Source: Notoacmeibacter sp. MSK16QG-6
GTDB lineage: Bacteria; Pseudomonadota; Alphaproteobacteria; Rhizobiales; Rhizobiaceae
Direction of reading: 5' to 3'
Assembly (NCBI RefSeq): GCF_024158145.1
Contig: NZ_JAMYXM010000001.1
Coordinates: forward strand, 1-64,000
Length of the DNA stretch: 64,000 bases
Part shown: positions 38,005 to 47,325 of the stretch, in pieces
Layout: every line of letters begins with the position of its first letter
Position numbering within the stretch: position 1 is the first letter of the stretch
The notes under the pieces: model-generated
Told to the model about the DNA's origin: nothing
Seen by the model: only the letters and a program-made list of their open reading frames with translations
Database searches by the model: none
Made by a program: the position numbers and the translations under genes

Positions 38005-38763
38005 ATGAAATTTTCCTTCGTTCACAGCGATACCGAAGAGGCAAAAGGTGCAGCCAGACGGCTGAGCGACCGCTACGGAAATCATGACAGCCGCGAGGCC
38101 GATGTGATCGTCGCGCTTGGTGGCGATGGATTCATGCTCCAGACCCTTCACGACCATATGGATACCGATTCCCGCATCTACGGAATGAACCGCGGATCGG
38201 TCGGTTTTTTGATGAACGATTATTCCGATGAGGGGCTGATCGAGCGAATTGAAGATGCTGAAGGTGAAACGATCCGGCCCTTGCGGATGATCGCCACAGA
38301 TTTGAACGGCGATGACCACCACGCAGCGGCATTGAACGAGGTTTCGCTGCTGCGGCAGTCCTATCAGGCGGCGAAGATCCGCATCCTTATCGATGGCCGC
38401 CTTCGAATGGAGGAGCTGGTTTGCGATGGCGTGATGGTAGCTACGCCTGCTGGCTCGACAGCCTATAATCTGTCAGCGCACGGACCTATTCTACCGCTTT
38501 CGGCGCCGCTTCTGGCGTTGACGCCGGTCAGCCCATTCCGGCCAAGGCGCTGGCGCGGAGCGCTGCTGCCTAACCAGTCGACGGTCGATCTCGAAATCCT
38601 TGAACCGGAGAAACGCCCGGTCAACGCGGTTGCCGATCACACTGAAATCAAAAGCGTTCGCGCTGTCGCCATTCGCGAGAGCCGATCTCTTTCAGCAACC
38701 ATTTTGTTCGACAGAAGTCATGGTTGGGATGAGCGTATTCTTCTGGAACAGTTCCGTTATTGA
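38005..38763 (+). CDS. nadK: NAD kinase
   Basis: 252 residues; phosphorylates NAD to NADP. The short alphaproteobacterial form starts [20 protein letters not shown] and contains the GGDG loop ([15 protein letters not shown]), NEVSLLRQS and the glycine/serine-rich [20 protein letters not shown]. The ribosome-binding site is weak. It follows tRNA-Thr by about 150 bases that contain no gene. Full length. Confidence 0.95.
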   Translation: MKFSFVHSDTEEAKGAARRLSDRYGNHDSREADVIVALGGDGFMLQTLHDHMDTDSRIYGMNRGSVGFLMNDYSDEGLIERIEDAEGETIRPLRMIATDLNGDDHHAAALNEVSLLRQSYQAAKIRILIDGRLRMEELVCDGVMVATPAGSTAYNLSAHGPILPLSAPLLALTPVSPFRPRRWRGALLPNQSTVDLEILEPEKRPVNAVADHTEIKSVRAVAIRESRSLSATILFDRSHGWDERILLEQFRY

Positions 38764-38943
38764 TTGCGCGTCATCACAGCTAAATTAACGCTTATAAAGC
38801 CGCAAATGCCGTCTTCGCTTGACTTTCAGTCGGTCAAGCCGTAGTTCGCCGCCAAGCGGGGCTTGTCAAAAGCACGCCCCTTTCCTGTACGCGCCGCCAA
38901 CTGGACCGATCCAACGCCGCGCCTGTTCCAAGACCGGATTGCC

Positions 38944-40506
38944 GTGACCGTTTCGGATAACGAGACCCAAGAGACATTACCGACATTCGCCGAACTGGGC
39001 CTGTCGAAGAAAGTTCTGTCTGCTGTGGAGGACGCTGGTTACACCACGCCGACGCCCATTCAGGCCGGAGCTATCCCGCATGCGCTGGAGCGCAAGGACG
39101 TCTTGGGCATCGCGCAGACGGGCACGGGTAAAACGGCGTCTTTCACGCTGCCAATGCTGACATTGCTGGAGAAAGGACGCGCCAGGGCGCGTATGCCCCG
39201 GACGCTTATCCTGGAACCGACGCGCGAACTCGCCGCGCAGGTGGAAGAGAATTTCGAGAAATACGGCAAGAACCATCGGCGGCTTAATGTCGCGCTTCTG
39301 ATCGGCGGCGTGTCCTTCGACGAGCAGGAAAAGAAACTGGAGCGCGGCGCCGATGTGCTTATCGCGACACCCGGTCGGCTGCTCGATCATTTCGAACGCG
39401 GCAAACTGCTGCTGACGGGCGTCGAGATTCTGGTTATCGACGAAGCCGACCGCATGCTCGATATGGGATTCATCCCCGATATCGAGCGCATCTGCAAACT
39501 GATCCCCTTCACCCGACAGACTCTCTTCTTCTCGGCGACCATGCCGCCCGAGATTCAGCGCCTGACCGAGCAGTTCCTTCAAGCGCCGGTGAAGGTCGAA
39601 GTCTCGCGGGCATCTTCGACGTCGTCCACAATCGAGCAGAAGCTCGTAGCTGTCGGCAAAAAAGATTACGATCAGCGCGCCAAGCTGCGCGAGTTGATCG
39701 ATGCCGAAGGGGACGATCTTAAAAACGCGATCATCTTCTGCAATCGGAAGGTCGACGTATCGACGCTATTCCGCTCGCTGCTCAAGCACGACTACGATGC
39801 GGGCGCATTGCACGGCGATATGGACCAGCGCGCACGAATGGCGACGCTCGAAGCGTTCCGCAATGGCAAGCTTCGTCTGCTCGTCGCATCCGATGTTGCC
39901 GCTCGCGGTCTCGATATCCCCGATGTCAGTCACGTCTTCAATTTCGACATTCCGCGCCATGCGGAGGATTACGTCCACAGGATCGGGCGAACAGGCCGCG
40001 CAGGCCGCCTCGGCAAGAGCTTCACGCTCGTCTCCAAATCCGATGAGAAATATCTCGACTCGGTCATCAAGCTGATTGAGCAGGATGTCGAATGGGTCGG
40101 TGGTGATTTGTCATCGCTCGGTGACGAAGGCGCGGAAGACAAAAGAAGCGGACGAGGCCGGTCGACCGGACGCAAACGCTCTAACAGCCGTGGATCGAAC
40201 AAGGCCGCCGGTGATGACAATAAGGCAGCGCCGGCGGATGTTGCCGATCGATCCGATCTGAAAACGGACGATCAGGCCGACATTGGCAAGGAACCAAAGT
40301 CCGCCGAACAGCCTCAGTCGAATGAAAAGCCCATGCAAAATCGGTCTCGCTCCAAGAAGAGCGCTGACGGCGAACATAATTCCGGTTCGGCCAAAAGCGG
40401 GGGTCAGGCCGATAATCGTCGAGGCCGAAAGAAGGACGATCTCGGCGATGCGCCACGAGGGTTCGGCGACGAAGTTCCGGCTTTCATGATGAACGGTTTG
40501 GCCTGA
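38944..40506 (+). CDS. DEAD-box RNA helicase
   Basis: About 520 residues from a GTG at 38944; a TTG 27 codons earlier is an alternative, and neither has a strong ribosome-binding site. Helicase motifs in order: FAELGLSKKV and TPTPIQ (Q motif), AQTGTGKT (I), EPTRELAA (Ia), DEAD in VIDEADRMLDMG (II), FFSATMP (III), DVAARGLDIPDV (V) and HRIGRTGRAGR (VI). The last 150 residues are a low-complexity tail rich in Lys, Arg, Ser, Gly and Asp, typical of RhlE-type proteins. Roles in RNA decay or ribosome assembly are inferred from the family. Confidence 0.94.
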   Translation: MTVSDNETQETLPTFAELGLSKKVLSAVEDAGYTTPTPIQAGAIPHALERKDVLGIAQTGTGKTASFTLPMLTLLEKGRARARMPRTLILEPTRELAAQVEENFEKYGKNHRRLNVALLIGGVSFDEQEKKLERGADVLIATPGRLLDHFERGKLLLTGVEILVIDEADRMLDMGFIPDIERICKLIPFTRQTLFFSATMPPEIQRLTEQFLQAPVKVEVSRASSTSSTIEQKLVAVGKKDYDQRAKLRELIDAEGDDLKNAIIFCNRKVDVSTLFRSLLKHDYDAGALHGDMDQRARMATLEAFRNGKLRLLVASDVAARGLDIPDVSHVFNFDIPRHAEDYVHRIGRTGRAGRLGKSFTLVSKSDEKYLDSVIKLIEQDVEWVGGDLSSLGDEGAEDKRSGRGRSTGRKRSNSRGSNKAAGDDNKAAPADVADRSDLKTDDQADIGKEPKSAEQPQSNEKPMQNRSRSKKSADGEHNSGSAKSGGQADNRRGRKKDDLGDAPRGFGDEVPAFMMNGLA

Positions 40507-40535
40507 AGCCAGTTTATCCGCCTACGGGCCTACTA

Positions 40536-40871
40536 CTATTTCCGTTTCTTATCGTCGGCCCTTAGCGCAGCCGCAAAGGCGCTCTGCGCCCATGGCATCA
40601 TGGCCTCCGGACTATCGAGCGCATCGTCTGGCGCTGTCCAGTACGGCATGAACGTCTTATTTCTGCCGGGCCGTTGATAACTCCAACGCTCGCAGCCTGC
40701 CGCTTCATAGTTGCCAGCGTTTACCGCATCGCCTTTCATCATGATGCGGCCATCGCTCATATCAAGCGCGAAAATAAGCCCCTGATGGTAGATGCCCTTA
40801 CCGCCGAACATGCGGCGTACGGAGATCGGTCCGAGACCTGAGAACAGATCGGCTAGATAATCATCGTCCAA
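40536..40871 (-). CDS. TfoX N-terminal domain protein
   Basis: 111 residues. The segment starting YLADLFSGLGPISVRRMFGG, followed by KGIYHQGLIFAL, is the TfoX/Sxy N-terminal domain. There is no C-terminal TfoX domain, so it is the short form found in many non-competent bacteria, of unknown role. It starts 11 bases after sufA and is probably the last gene of the suf transcript. Lys-rich C-terminus (ADDKKRK). Confidence 0.88.
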   Translation of the reverse strand: MDDDYLADLFSGLGPISVRRMFGGKGIYHQGLIFALDMSDGRIMMKGDAVNAGNYEAAGCERWSYQRPGRNKTFMPYWTAPDDALDSPEAMMPWAQSAFAAALRADDKKRK

Positions 40872-40882
40872 ATCAGTCAGCC

Positions 40883-41260
40883 CTAGGCCGATCGCCTTGC
40901 TTCGGCCAGTTCCTTCAAATCCGCCGCTTCCAGCTCGACAGACTCGCCGCAGCCGCAGGCGCTGCTTTCGTTGGGATTGCGGAAGGTGAAGCCGGTACGC
41001 AAGGGTGTTTTTTCAAAGCCGACCTCTGTGCCGAGTAGAAACAGCATGGCCTCAGGCGCGACCCAGAGATGAGCACCGTCGACCTCGACATGATCGTCCT
41101 TCGGATCGGGATCGGTCACTAGATCGACGGTATATTCCATACCGGCGCAGCCGCCCTTTTTGATCCCCAGGCGAAGGCCGCGGGCGCCGTCACGATCTGC
41201 GACGATCTCGTTTATCCGATTGACGGCATCATCTGTCAGGCTGACCAGTGAAAGGCCCAT
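40883..41260 (-). CDS. sufA: Iron-sulfur carrier protein SufA (A-type)
   Basis: 125 residues of the HesB/IscA family. The three conserved cysteines are present: one in KKGGCAGMEYTV and the pair in SSACGCGESVEL. It receives Fe-S clusters from SufBCD and passes them to apoproteins. It is separated from sufT by 100 bases and followed closely by the TfoX gene. Position at the end of suf supports SufA over ErpA or IscA. Confidence 0.92.
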   Translation of the reverse strand: MGLSLVSLTDDAVNRINEIVADRDGARGLRLGIKKGGCAGMEYTVDLVTDPDPKDDHVEVDGAHLWVAPEAMLFLLGTEVGFEKTPLRTGFTFRNPNESSACGCGESVELEAADLKELAEARRSA

Positions 41261-41360
41261 AATCTCTCCTTGCCGGTCAAATCAAAGGTCCGGCGGATCG
41301 GTAACGTTTCCCATCAAAGATGGGAGAGTTCGATGCTTCGATCAAGCCAAGCCGTCGCCC

Positions 41361-41738
41361 TCAGTACCAGCCGAGAGCAAACTGCGCTTCTTCACTCATG
41401 CGGTCGGGCGTCCATGGCGGATCGAACACCATGCTGACATCGACCGATTGCACTCCTTCGACCGTGGACACCGCATCTTGTACCCAGCCGGGCATCTCAC
41501 CGGCAACAGGACAGCCGGGAGCGGTCAGCGTCATGTCGATCTTAACGGTCCGGTCGTCTTCGATATCGACCTTATAAATCAGGCCGAGTTCGTAGATATC
41601 CGCCGGTATTTCGGGATCGTAAACCGTCTTCAATGCCGTGATGATATCGTCCGTCATCCGGGCCAGTTCTTCAGCCGGTAAGGCGGAGGCGGAATAGACC
41701 TTCTGCGCTCCTTCGGCCTGATCGGTCTCGTCACTCAT
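41361..41738 (-). CDS. sufT: Fe-S assembly protein SufT (DUF59/MIP18 family)
   Basis: 125 residues from the ATG at 41738, 4 bases after the sufS stop; an upstream in-frame region overlapping sufS is rejected. The DUF59 core contains VYDPEIPADIYELGLIYKVD and a conserved Cys in LTAPGCPVAGEMP. SufT proteins aid Fe-S protein maturation in other bacteria. The acidic N-terminal 35 residues are variable. Confidence 0.93.
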   Translation of the reverse strand: MSDETDQAEGAQKVYSASALPAEELARMTDDIITALKTVYDPEIPADIYELGLIYKVDIEDDRTVKIDMTLTAPGCPVAGEMPGWVQDAVSTVEGVQSVDVSMVFDPPWTPDRMSEEAQFALGWY

Positions 41739-41742
41739 CACA

Positions 41743-42999
41743 TCACCCAAAGAAATCGTGCGCTTTTTGCAGCGCCTCGGCGAGTTTATCGACCTCGTCC
41801 AGCGTATTATAAACCGCAAATGAGGCGCGGCAGGTGCTGGTCACGCCAAAATGCTGCAGCAGCGGCTGTGCGCAGTGCGTGCCGGCGCGAACGGCAATAC
41901 CGGACCGGTCGATCAGCATCGAGACGTCATGGGCGTGAACGCCCTCCATCTCGAAACTGACAATCGCACCCTTGTCCGGCGCGTGGCCGAATATGCGCAG
42001 CCAGTTGAGACCGCCGAGACGTTCATGCGCGTAATCGCGAAGCTTCGCTTCGTATGCCGCTATCGTTTCGCGGCCGATCCCGTCCATCCAGTCAAGCGCC
42101 GCTGCCAAGCCGATCACTTCGACAATGTTGGGCGTTCCCGCCTCGAAGCGGTGAGGCGGTTGATTGTAGGTGACGTTGTCTGTTGTCACTTCCTCGATCA
42201 TCTCGCCGCCGCCGAGGAAGGGCCGTAACGGCTCCATCCGCTCCTTGCGGCCATACAGGACGCCAACTCCGGTCGGGCCGTAGGTTTTATGGCCAGTGAA
42301 AACGAACCAGTCGCAACCGAGCGCCTGAACATCGACCGGCATGTGTACAGCGCTCTGGCTGCCGTCGATCAGTGTGGCGATACCGCGCTCGCGCGCCATC
42401 TCGCAAATGTCGGCCATCGGCGTGACCGTGCCGAGCACGTTCGACATATGCGTCATGGCTATGAGTTTGGTGCGGTCGGTAATTGCCGCTTCGACATCTT
42501 CCAAATGAAGGGAGCCATCGTCACGGACCGGAACCCAGACGAGCTTCACGCCCTTGCGTTCGCGAAGAAAATGCCAGGGCACGATATTGGCATGATGCTC
42601 CATGATCGACAGCACGATCTCGTCGCCCTCATCCAGTTCCACCGCGCCGTAGCTGTAGGACACCAGATTGATGCCCTCGGTCGCATTCCGGGTGAAGACG
42701 ATGTCCTCGACACTGGCTGCATTCAGAAAACGGCGCACAGTCTCGCGCGCCTGTTCGAATGCGTCGGTCGCTTCGTTCGATAGGGTATGCAGACCGCGAT
42801 GCACGTTGGCATAGCTGGTTTCGTACATCCGGCTCATCGCGTCGATGACCGCGCGCGGCTTTTGCGCCGACGCGCCGTTATCGAGATAGACCAGCGGCTT
42901 ACCGTGAATTTCGCGCGACAGGATCGGAAATTGCGCGCGAACCGCATCGACATCGAAGCCCGCAAGCGGATCGGCGATGGAACAAGCCTCAACCGTCAT
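41743..42999 (-). CDS. sufS: Cysteine desulfurase SufS
   Basis: 418 residues, a group II cysteine desulfurase. The PLP lysine lies in FTGHKTYGPTGVG, the PLP-anchoring His in SIMEHHANIVPW, and the catalytic Cys in RAGTHCAQPLL. GGAG precedes the ATG by 10 bases. The start overlaps the end of the VOC gene by 11 bases. It supplies persulfide sulfur to SufBCD. No sufE or sufU gene is seen in the operon. Confidence 0.96.
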   Translation of the reverse strand: MTVEACSIADPLAGFDVDAVRAQFPILSREIHGKPLVYLDNGASAQKPRAVIDAMSRMYETSYANVHRGLHTLSNEATDAFEQARETVRRFLNAASVEDIVFTRNATEGINLVSYSYGAVELDEGDEIVLSIMEHHANIVPWHFLRERKGVKLVWVPVRDDGSLHLEDVEAAITDRTKLIAMTHMSNVLGTVTPMADICEMARERGIATLIDGSQSAVHMPVDVQALGCDWFVFTGHKTYGPTGVGVLYGRKERMEPLRPFLGGGEMIEEVTTDNVTYNQPPHRFEAGTPNIVEVIGLAAALDWMDGIGRETIAAYEAKLRDYAHERLGGLNWLRIFGHAPDKGAIVSFEMEGVHAHDVSMLIDRSGIAVRAGTHCAQPLLQHFGVTSTCRASFAVYNTLDEVDKLAEALQKAHDFFG

Positions 43000-43378
43000 A
43001 GCTTATGAACTCCAGAAGCGAGCCATAAGGATCGCGGAAGTATACACTTCGTCCCTCTCCGCCCGCGCCATTGCGCGTCACCGGGCCGAGTTCGATGGCA
43101 ACGTCGTGCGCCGCAAGATGGTCGATCGCCTCCTGCACCGGGCCGTTCCAGCAAAAGCAAAGATCGGCGCCACCCGGCCTTACCGGATGCCTCGCATTCG
43201 GATTGCCGCGAACGCCCGGTCCATGGCAGTTCAACTGTGACTGGCCGAAGCGAAATCCCAGACCGGCGCCCTGCTCTATGATTTCGGCGCCGAGAACGCG
43301 GCCGTAAAAGTCGCGGGCGACATCCCAGTCTTCCACGGCGATGACCGAATGATCGAGCCTGATGGGCAGATCAGCCAT
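42989..43378 (-). CDS. VOC-family protein embedded in the suf operon
   Basis: 129 residues of the vicinal oxygen chelate fold. It starts MADLPIRLDHSVIAVEDWDV, with metal-ligand candidates His in RLDHSVIAV, His in QLNCHGPG, and Glu in GSLLEFISYDG. It overlaps sufD by 8 bases (ATGGCTGA) and sufS by 11 bases, so it is translated as part of the suf message. The substrate is unknown. Ring-cleaving dioxygenase-like and glyoxalase-like activities are both possible. Confidence 0.9.
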   Translation of the reverse strand: MADLPIRLDHSVIAVEDWDVARDFYGRVLGAEIIEQGAGLGFRFGQSQLNCHGPGVRGNPNARHPVRPGGADLCFCWNGPVQEAIDHLAAHDVAIELGPVTRNGAGGEGRSVYFRDPYGSLLEFISYDG

Positions 43379-44636
43379 TTTTTGAGAACCAATCGTCGAC
43401 CTTGCTCACCAGGGCTTCAGAAATCGCCTCATGGTCGAGTTCTTCGAGAATTTCTGCAACGAACGCCTTTACGAGCAATGCGCGCGCCCTGTTTTCGGGA
43501 ATGCCGCGGCTCATAAGGTAGAACAAATGCGCCTCGTCGATCTCGGCGACGGTCGCGCCGTGACCGCAAGCCACATCGTCGGCAAAGATTTCCAGCTCCG
43601 GCTTGGCCGAAAAATCGGCTTCGTCAGAGACGAGCAGCGTGTTGCAGGCCATGCGAGCATCAGTTTTCTGCGCTTCCTTGGCGACACGGATCTGACCCTG
43701 AAACACGCCTGACGCCTTGCCCGTCGCAATGTTGCGAACGATCTCCGTTCCGGTCGTGTTCGGCACAATGTGATCGAGCACCATGGTCACGTCGACATGG
43801 CTTTCACCACCGAGAAGGTTCACGCAGCGCATCTGAAAATCGCCGCCCTCGCCTTCCAGCACGCCTCTGATTTCGTGACGGACCAAACGGCCGCCCGCAT
43901 TCAAAATAGCCAGCGTCAGACGAGCATTCTTGCCAAGCCGGAATTTCATCTGCGTCAGCTGATCGGTGTCGACAGCCTGCTCCTGGACCAAAACCCAAAG
44001 CACATTGGCATCGTCACCCACGGTAAGATCGACAACACCGGTCACGAAGGCAGCCCCCTCGCCTGTCTGCCGCTCGACGATCGTGGCTTCGACATCCGCA
44101 CCAACCGATACCGGAACACGCAAATGAGCCTGACCCGGACCGTGAGAGGCCGACAACTCCAGCGGCTTGTCGAGCTTGGCGCCGGCGTCAATCGTCAGAG
44201 CCGCTCCGTGAGAGACAAAGGCTGCGTTGAGAGCGCCGATGACGTCTTCTGGATCAGCAGGCGCTAGAGAGCGGTCGAGTTCGCCCCTTTCGAGAAGATC
44301 GCGCAAGTGAGTCACCTGAACGCCAGTCGGCAAATCTGACGGTACATTGCCATCGAAAAGGTCGATACGCGCAATGCCTTCCGCGAGCGCATTCAGCGCA
44401 TCGCCAGACGCCCGGGCGTCGCCTTCCGGCACTGTCTTCAGGCGATTGCGCAGGTCTGTGTAATGCCATTCCTCCACCCGACGCGTCGGAAGACCGCGGG
44501 TTGAAATGCCACCGATCGCCGTTTTGCGCGCCGTCGTCGTGGTGGCGGCTCCGGGCAGAGTGTCAATCGACTTGGCGAAAGCGTCGATCAGAGCGCTTTC
44601 GGCCTGTGTGTTCTTGATAAGCGTATGGGCTGTCAT
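43371..44636 (-). CDS. sufD: Fe-S cluster assembly scaffold subunit SufD
   Basis: 421 residues from the ATG at 44636, 8 bases after GGAG. The C-terminal SufBD beta-helix core is clear (FSAKPELEIFADDVACGHGA, then VAEIDEAHLFYLMSRGIPEN). The N-terminal region includes GLPTRRVEEWHYTDLR. It forms the SufBC2D complex with its neighbours. It lies 9 bases after sufC. Confidence 0.95.
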   Translation of the reverse strand: MTAHTLIKNTQAESALIDAFAKSIDTLPGAATTTTARKTAIGGISTRGLPTRRVEEWHYTDLRNRLKTVPEGDARASGDALNALAEGIARIDLFDGNVPSDLPTGVQVTHLRDLLERGELDRSLAPADPEDVIGALNAAFVSHGAALTIDAGAKLDKPLELSASHGPGQAHLRVPVSVGADVEATIVERQTGEGAAFVTGVVDLTVGDDANVLWVLVQEQAVDTDQLTQMKFRLGKNARLTLAILNAGGRLVRHEIRGVLEGEGGDFQMRCVNLLGGESHVDVTMVLDHIVPNTTGTEIVRNIATGKASGVFQGQIRVAKEAQKTDARMACNTLLVSDEADFSAKPELEIFADDVACGHGATVAEIDEAHLFYLMSRGIPENRARALLVKAFVAEILEELDHEAISEALVSKVDDWFSKNG

Positions 44637-44648
44637 CAAACCGCTCCG

Positions 44649-45404
44649 TTACGCCGCTTCGCCGATGATCTCGGCATAGCCCTGATCTTCGAGTTGCAGC
44701 GCCAGTTCCTTACCGCCTGAACGAATGACACGACCCTTGTAGAGGACATGGACGCTATCGGGCACGATATGGTTCAGCAGACGCTGGTAATGGGTGATGA
44801 CGAGAAAGGCGCGGTCTTCGCTACGCAGATGGTTCACGCCATCGGCGACCACTTTCAAGGCGTCGATATCGAGGCCGGAATCCGTCTCGTCGAGCACACA
44901 AAGCTTTGGCTCAAGCAATTTCATCTGGAGGATTTCGGCGCGTTTTTTTTCGCCCCCCGAGAAGCCGACATTCAGCGGCCGCTTCAGCATGGAAATATCC
45001 ATTTCGAGTTCGGATGACGCCGCTTTGACCCGCTTCAGCATTTCCGGAATCTTGAGCGCTTCTTCGCCGCGCGATGTGCGCTGCGCGTTCAGCGCCGTTT
45101 TCAGGAACTCCATGGTTGGAACGCCCGGAATTTCCATCGGATATTGGAAGGCCAGGAAAACACCGGCAGCCGCTCTCTCAGCGGGGTCCATCTCCAAAAT
45201 GCTCTCGCCATTCCAGAGAATATCGCCTTCCGTAACCTCATAATCGTCGCGGCCGGCGATCACGTAGGATAGAGTGGATTTGCCCGAGCCATTCGGCCCC
45301 ATGATCGCAGCGACTTCGCCGGGTTTCACCGTCAGATCGACGCCTCTGAGGATTTCCGTGCCGTCTTCGGCGATGCGGGCGTGCAAGTTCTTGATTTCAA
45401 GCAT
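44649..45404 (-). CDS. sufC: Fe-S cluster assembly ATPase SufC
   Basis: 251 residues, an ABC-type ATPase. Walker A is GPNGSGKST, the signature is FSGGEKKRAEILQ and Walker B is LCVLDETDSGLDIDALK. It powers conformational change in SufBC2D. It is preceded by the small coiled-coil gene (48-base gap) and followed by sufD. GGAA lies 7 bases before the ATG. Confidence 0.97.
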   Translation of the reverse strand: MLEIKNLHARIAEDGTEILRGVDLTVKPGEVAAIMGPNGSGKSTLSYVIAGRDDYEVTEGDILWNGESILEMDPAERAAAGVFLAFQYPMEIPGVPTMEFLKTALNAQRTSRGEEALKIPEMLKRVKAASSELEMDISMLKRPLNVGFSGGEKKRAEILQMKLLEPKLCVLDETDSGLDIDALKVVADGVNHLRSEDRAFLVITHYQRLLNHIVPDSVHVLYKGRVIRSGGKELALQLEDQGYAEIIGEAA

Positions 45405-45452
45405 TTTCGTTCCGTTTCAAATTAGTCAGACGGGCTATGCCGCCGTAAATTT

Positions 45453-45647
45453 TCAGCGCGTGCCAGCGCCATTCTGAGTTTCGATGTCCAGCAGAAGCGC
45501 CTCGCGCTCTTTCACGAGATCGGCAAGATCGCGTTCGACCTGGTGGTCCGCGCCTTCTTTGATATCGCGCGCTGCATTCGAGCGAGCTTCTTCGATCAGC
45601 CGATCGATTTCGGCAAGACGGGTGTGTAGGCTTTCGACCGAACTCAC
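45453..45647 (-). CDS. Small coiled-coil protein between sufB and sufC
   Basis: 64 residues from a GTG at 45647 with GGAG 6 bases upstream. The start overlaps the sufB stop as GTGA, a hallmark of translational coupling. The sequence is a single charged amphipathic helix ([20 protein letters not shown], then [20 protein letters not shown]) with heptad-like leucines. I do not recognise the family. Start context and position argue for a real gene, perhaps an accessory of the SufBCD complex. Confidence 0.7.
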   Translation of the reverse strand: MSSVESLHTRLAEIDRLIEEARSNAARDIKEGADHQVERDLADLVKEREALLLDIETQNGAGTR

Positions 45648-47182
45648 CCAACGCTCCCCTCAAGACTAATCCCGATCAGCTTTTGCGCTTCGACCGCGAA
45701 TTCCATCGGCAGTTCCTGGATAACGTCCTTGACGAAGCCATTGACGATAAGCGCGATTGCCTCTTCTTCCGGAATGCCGCGCTGCATCACGTAGAAGAGC
45801 TGATCCTCGGAGATTTTCGAAGTCGTCGCCTCGTGCTCAAGCCGGGCCGAGGCATTTTTCGCCTCGATGTAAGGCACCGTATGCGCGCCGCACTCATTGC
45901 CGATCAGAAGGCTGTCGCACTGTGTGAAATTGCGGGCGTCTCCTGCTTTACGCAGCACGGAGACCTGACCGCGATAGGTGTTCTGGCTGTTACCGGCGGA
46001 GATACCCTTGCTGATGATCCGGCTGGTCGTGTTCTTGCCAATATGGATCATCTTGGTGCCGCTATCGATCTGCTGATGACCGTTGGACACCGCAATCGAA
46101 TAGAACTCGCCACGGCTGTCATCGCCGCGCAGAATGCAGGACGGGTATTTCCAGGTGATGGCCGAGCCGGTTTCGACCTGCGTCCATGAAATATGGCTGC
46201 GCGCGCCACGGCAGTCGCCACGTTTGGTGACGAAATTGTAGATGCCGCCCTTGCCTTCCTTATCGCCGGGATACCAGTTCTGAACGGTAGAGTATTTGAT
46301 CTCCGCATCGTCCATGGCGATAAGTTCGACCACTGCGGCATGAAGCTGATTTTCATCGCGTTGCGGCGCGGTGCATCCTTCCAGGTAGGAAACGTAGGCT
46401 CCTTCCTCGGCGATGATGAGCGTCCGTTCGAACTGGCCGGTGTTCTGCTCGTTGATGCGAAAATAGGTGGACAGCTCCATCGGACAGCGAACGCCCTTCG
46501 GCACGAAGACGAAGGAGCCATCGGTAAAGACGGCGCTGTTTAGTGCGGCATAGTAGTTGTCGCCCTGTGGCACGACAGAGCCGATGTATTTTTTGACCAG
46601 CTCAGGATGTTCGCGGATCGCCTCGGAGATTGGCATGAAAATCACGCCGGCTTTCTTCAGCTCGTTCTTGAAGGTGGTCGCGACCGATACGGAATCGAAA
46701 ACGGCGTCGACCGCCACGCGGCCCTTGCCATAGGGCGCTTCGGAGATGTCATCATCGCTATCGCCGTTCAATTGGCTCGGCTCATCGGCCCGGCGGACAC
46801 CGGCGAGAATTTCCTGCTCTTTCAATGGGATACCGAGCTTTTCGTAGGTCTTTAATATCTCGGGATCGACTTCATCGAGGCTTTTCGGCCCTTCCTTGAA
46901 GCTTTTCGGAGCGGCGTAGTAATGAATGTCCTGAAAATCGATTTTCGGATAACTGACTCGCGCCCAGTCCGGCTCCTCCATGGAAAGCCAGCGCTTGTAA
47001 GCCTCGAGCCGCCATTGGAGCATCCACTCAGGCTCGCCCTTCTTCTGCGAGATCAGGCGAATGATATCTTCGGACAGACCCTTCGGGGCTTTCTCGCTCT
47101 CGATGTCGGTCTGAAAGCCGTACTTATATTGGTCCACGTCAAGCGTGCGGACCTGCTCGATCGTCTCCTGCACAGCAGGCAT
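45644..47182 (-). CDS. sufB: Fe-S cluster assembly scaffold subunit SufB
   Basis: 512 residues from the ATG at 47182, 7 bases after GGAG; an in-frame upstream start is rejected as non-conserved. SufB hallmarks: [56 protein letters not shown] with a conserved Cys, and [14 protein letters not shown]-type C-terminal core (here [17 protein letters not shown]). Scaffold on which clusters form with SufC and SufD. Confidence 0.97.
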   Translation of the reverse strand: MPAVQETIEQVRTLDVDQYKYGFQTDIESEKAPKGLSEDIIRLISQKKGEPEWMLQWRLEAYKRWLSMEEPDWARVSYPKIDFQDIHYYAAPKSFKEGPKSLDEVDPEILKTYEKLGIPLKEQEILAGVRRADEPSQLNGDSDDDISEAPYGKGRVAVDAVFDSVSVATTFKNELKKAGVIFMPISEAIREHPELVKKYIGSVVPQGDNYYAALNSAVFTDGSFVFVPKGVRCPMELSTYFRINEQNTGQFERTLIIAEEGAYVSYLEGCTAPQRDENQLHAAVVELIAMDDAEIKYSTVQNWYPGDKEGKGGIYNFVTKRGDCRGARSHISWTQVETGSAITWKYPSCILRGDDSRGEFYSIAVSNGHQQIDSGTKMIHIGKNTTSRIISKGISAGNSQNTYRGQVSVLRKAGDARNFTQCDSLLIGNECGAHTVPYIEAKNASARLEHEATTSKISEDQLFYVMQRGIPEEEAIALIVNGFVKDVIQELPMEFAVEAQKLIGISLEGSVG

Positions 47183-47325
47183 GGTCGTTCTCCATTCCTC
47201 GCCGGGGTCAAGGCCCGGCGGTTGGGGCCTGGCGTCGGCCAGGCATTGCAGACGGTCTGATCCGTCCATTTAGTGTGCCGCCACCGCGAATGAAAGCGGC
47301 AGGCGGCGTAATTCGAAGCGGCCGT
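47183..47325 (-). other. Cysteine desulfurase-sufB gap with two GC-rich hairpins
   Basis: 143 bases. Hairpins CGCCGGG/CCCGGCG near 47200-47220 and GCCTGGC/GCCAGGC (47227-47244) lie directly before the sufB ribosome-binding site. They could mark an mRNA processing site; no T-run, so not a standard terminator. Confidence 0.4.
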
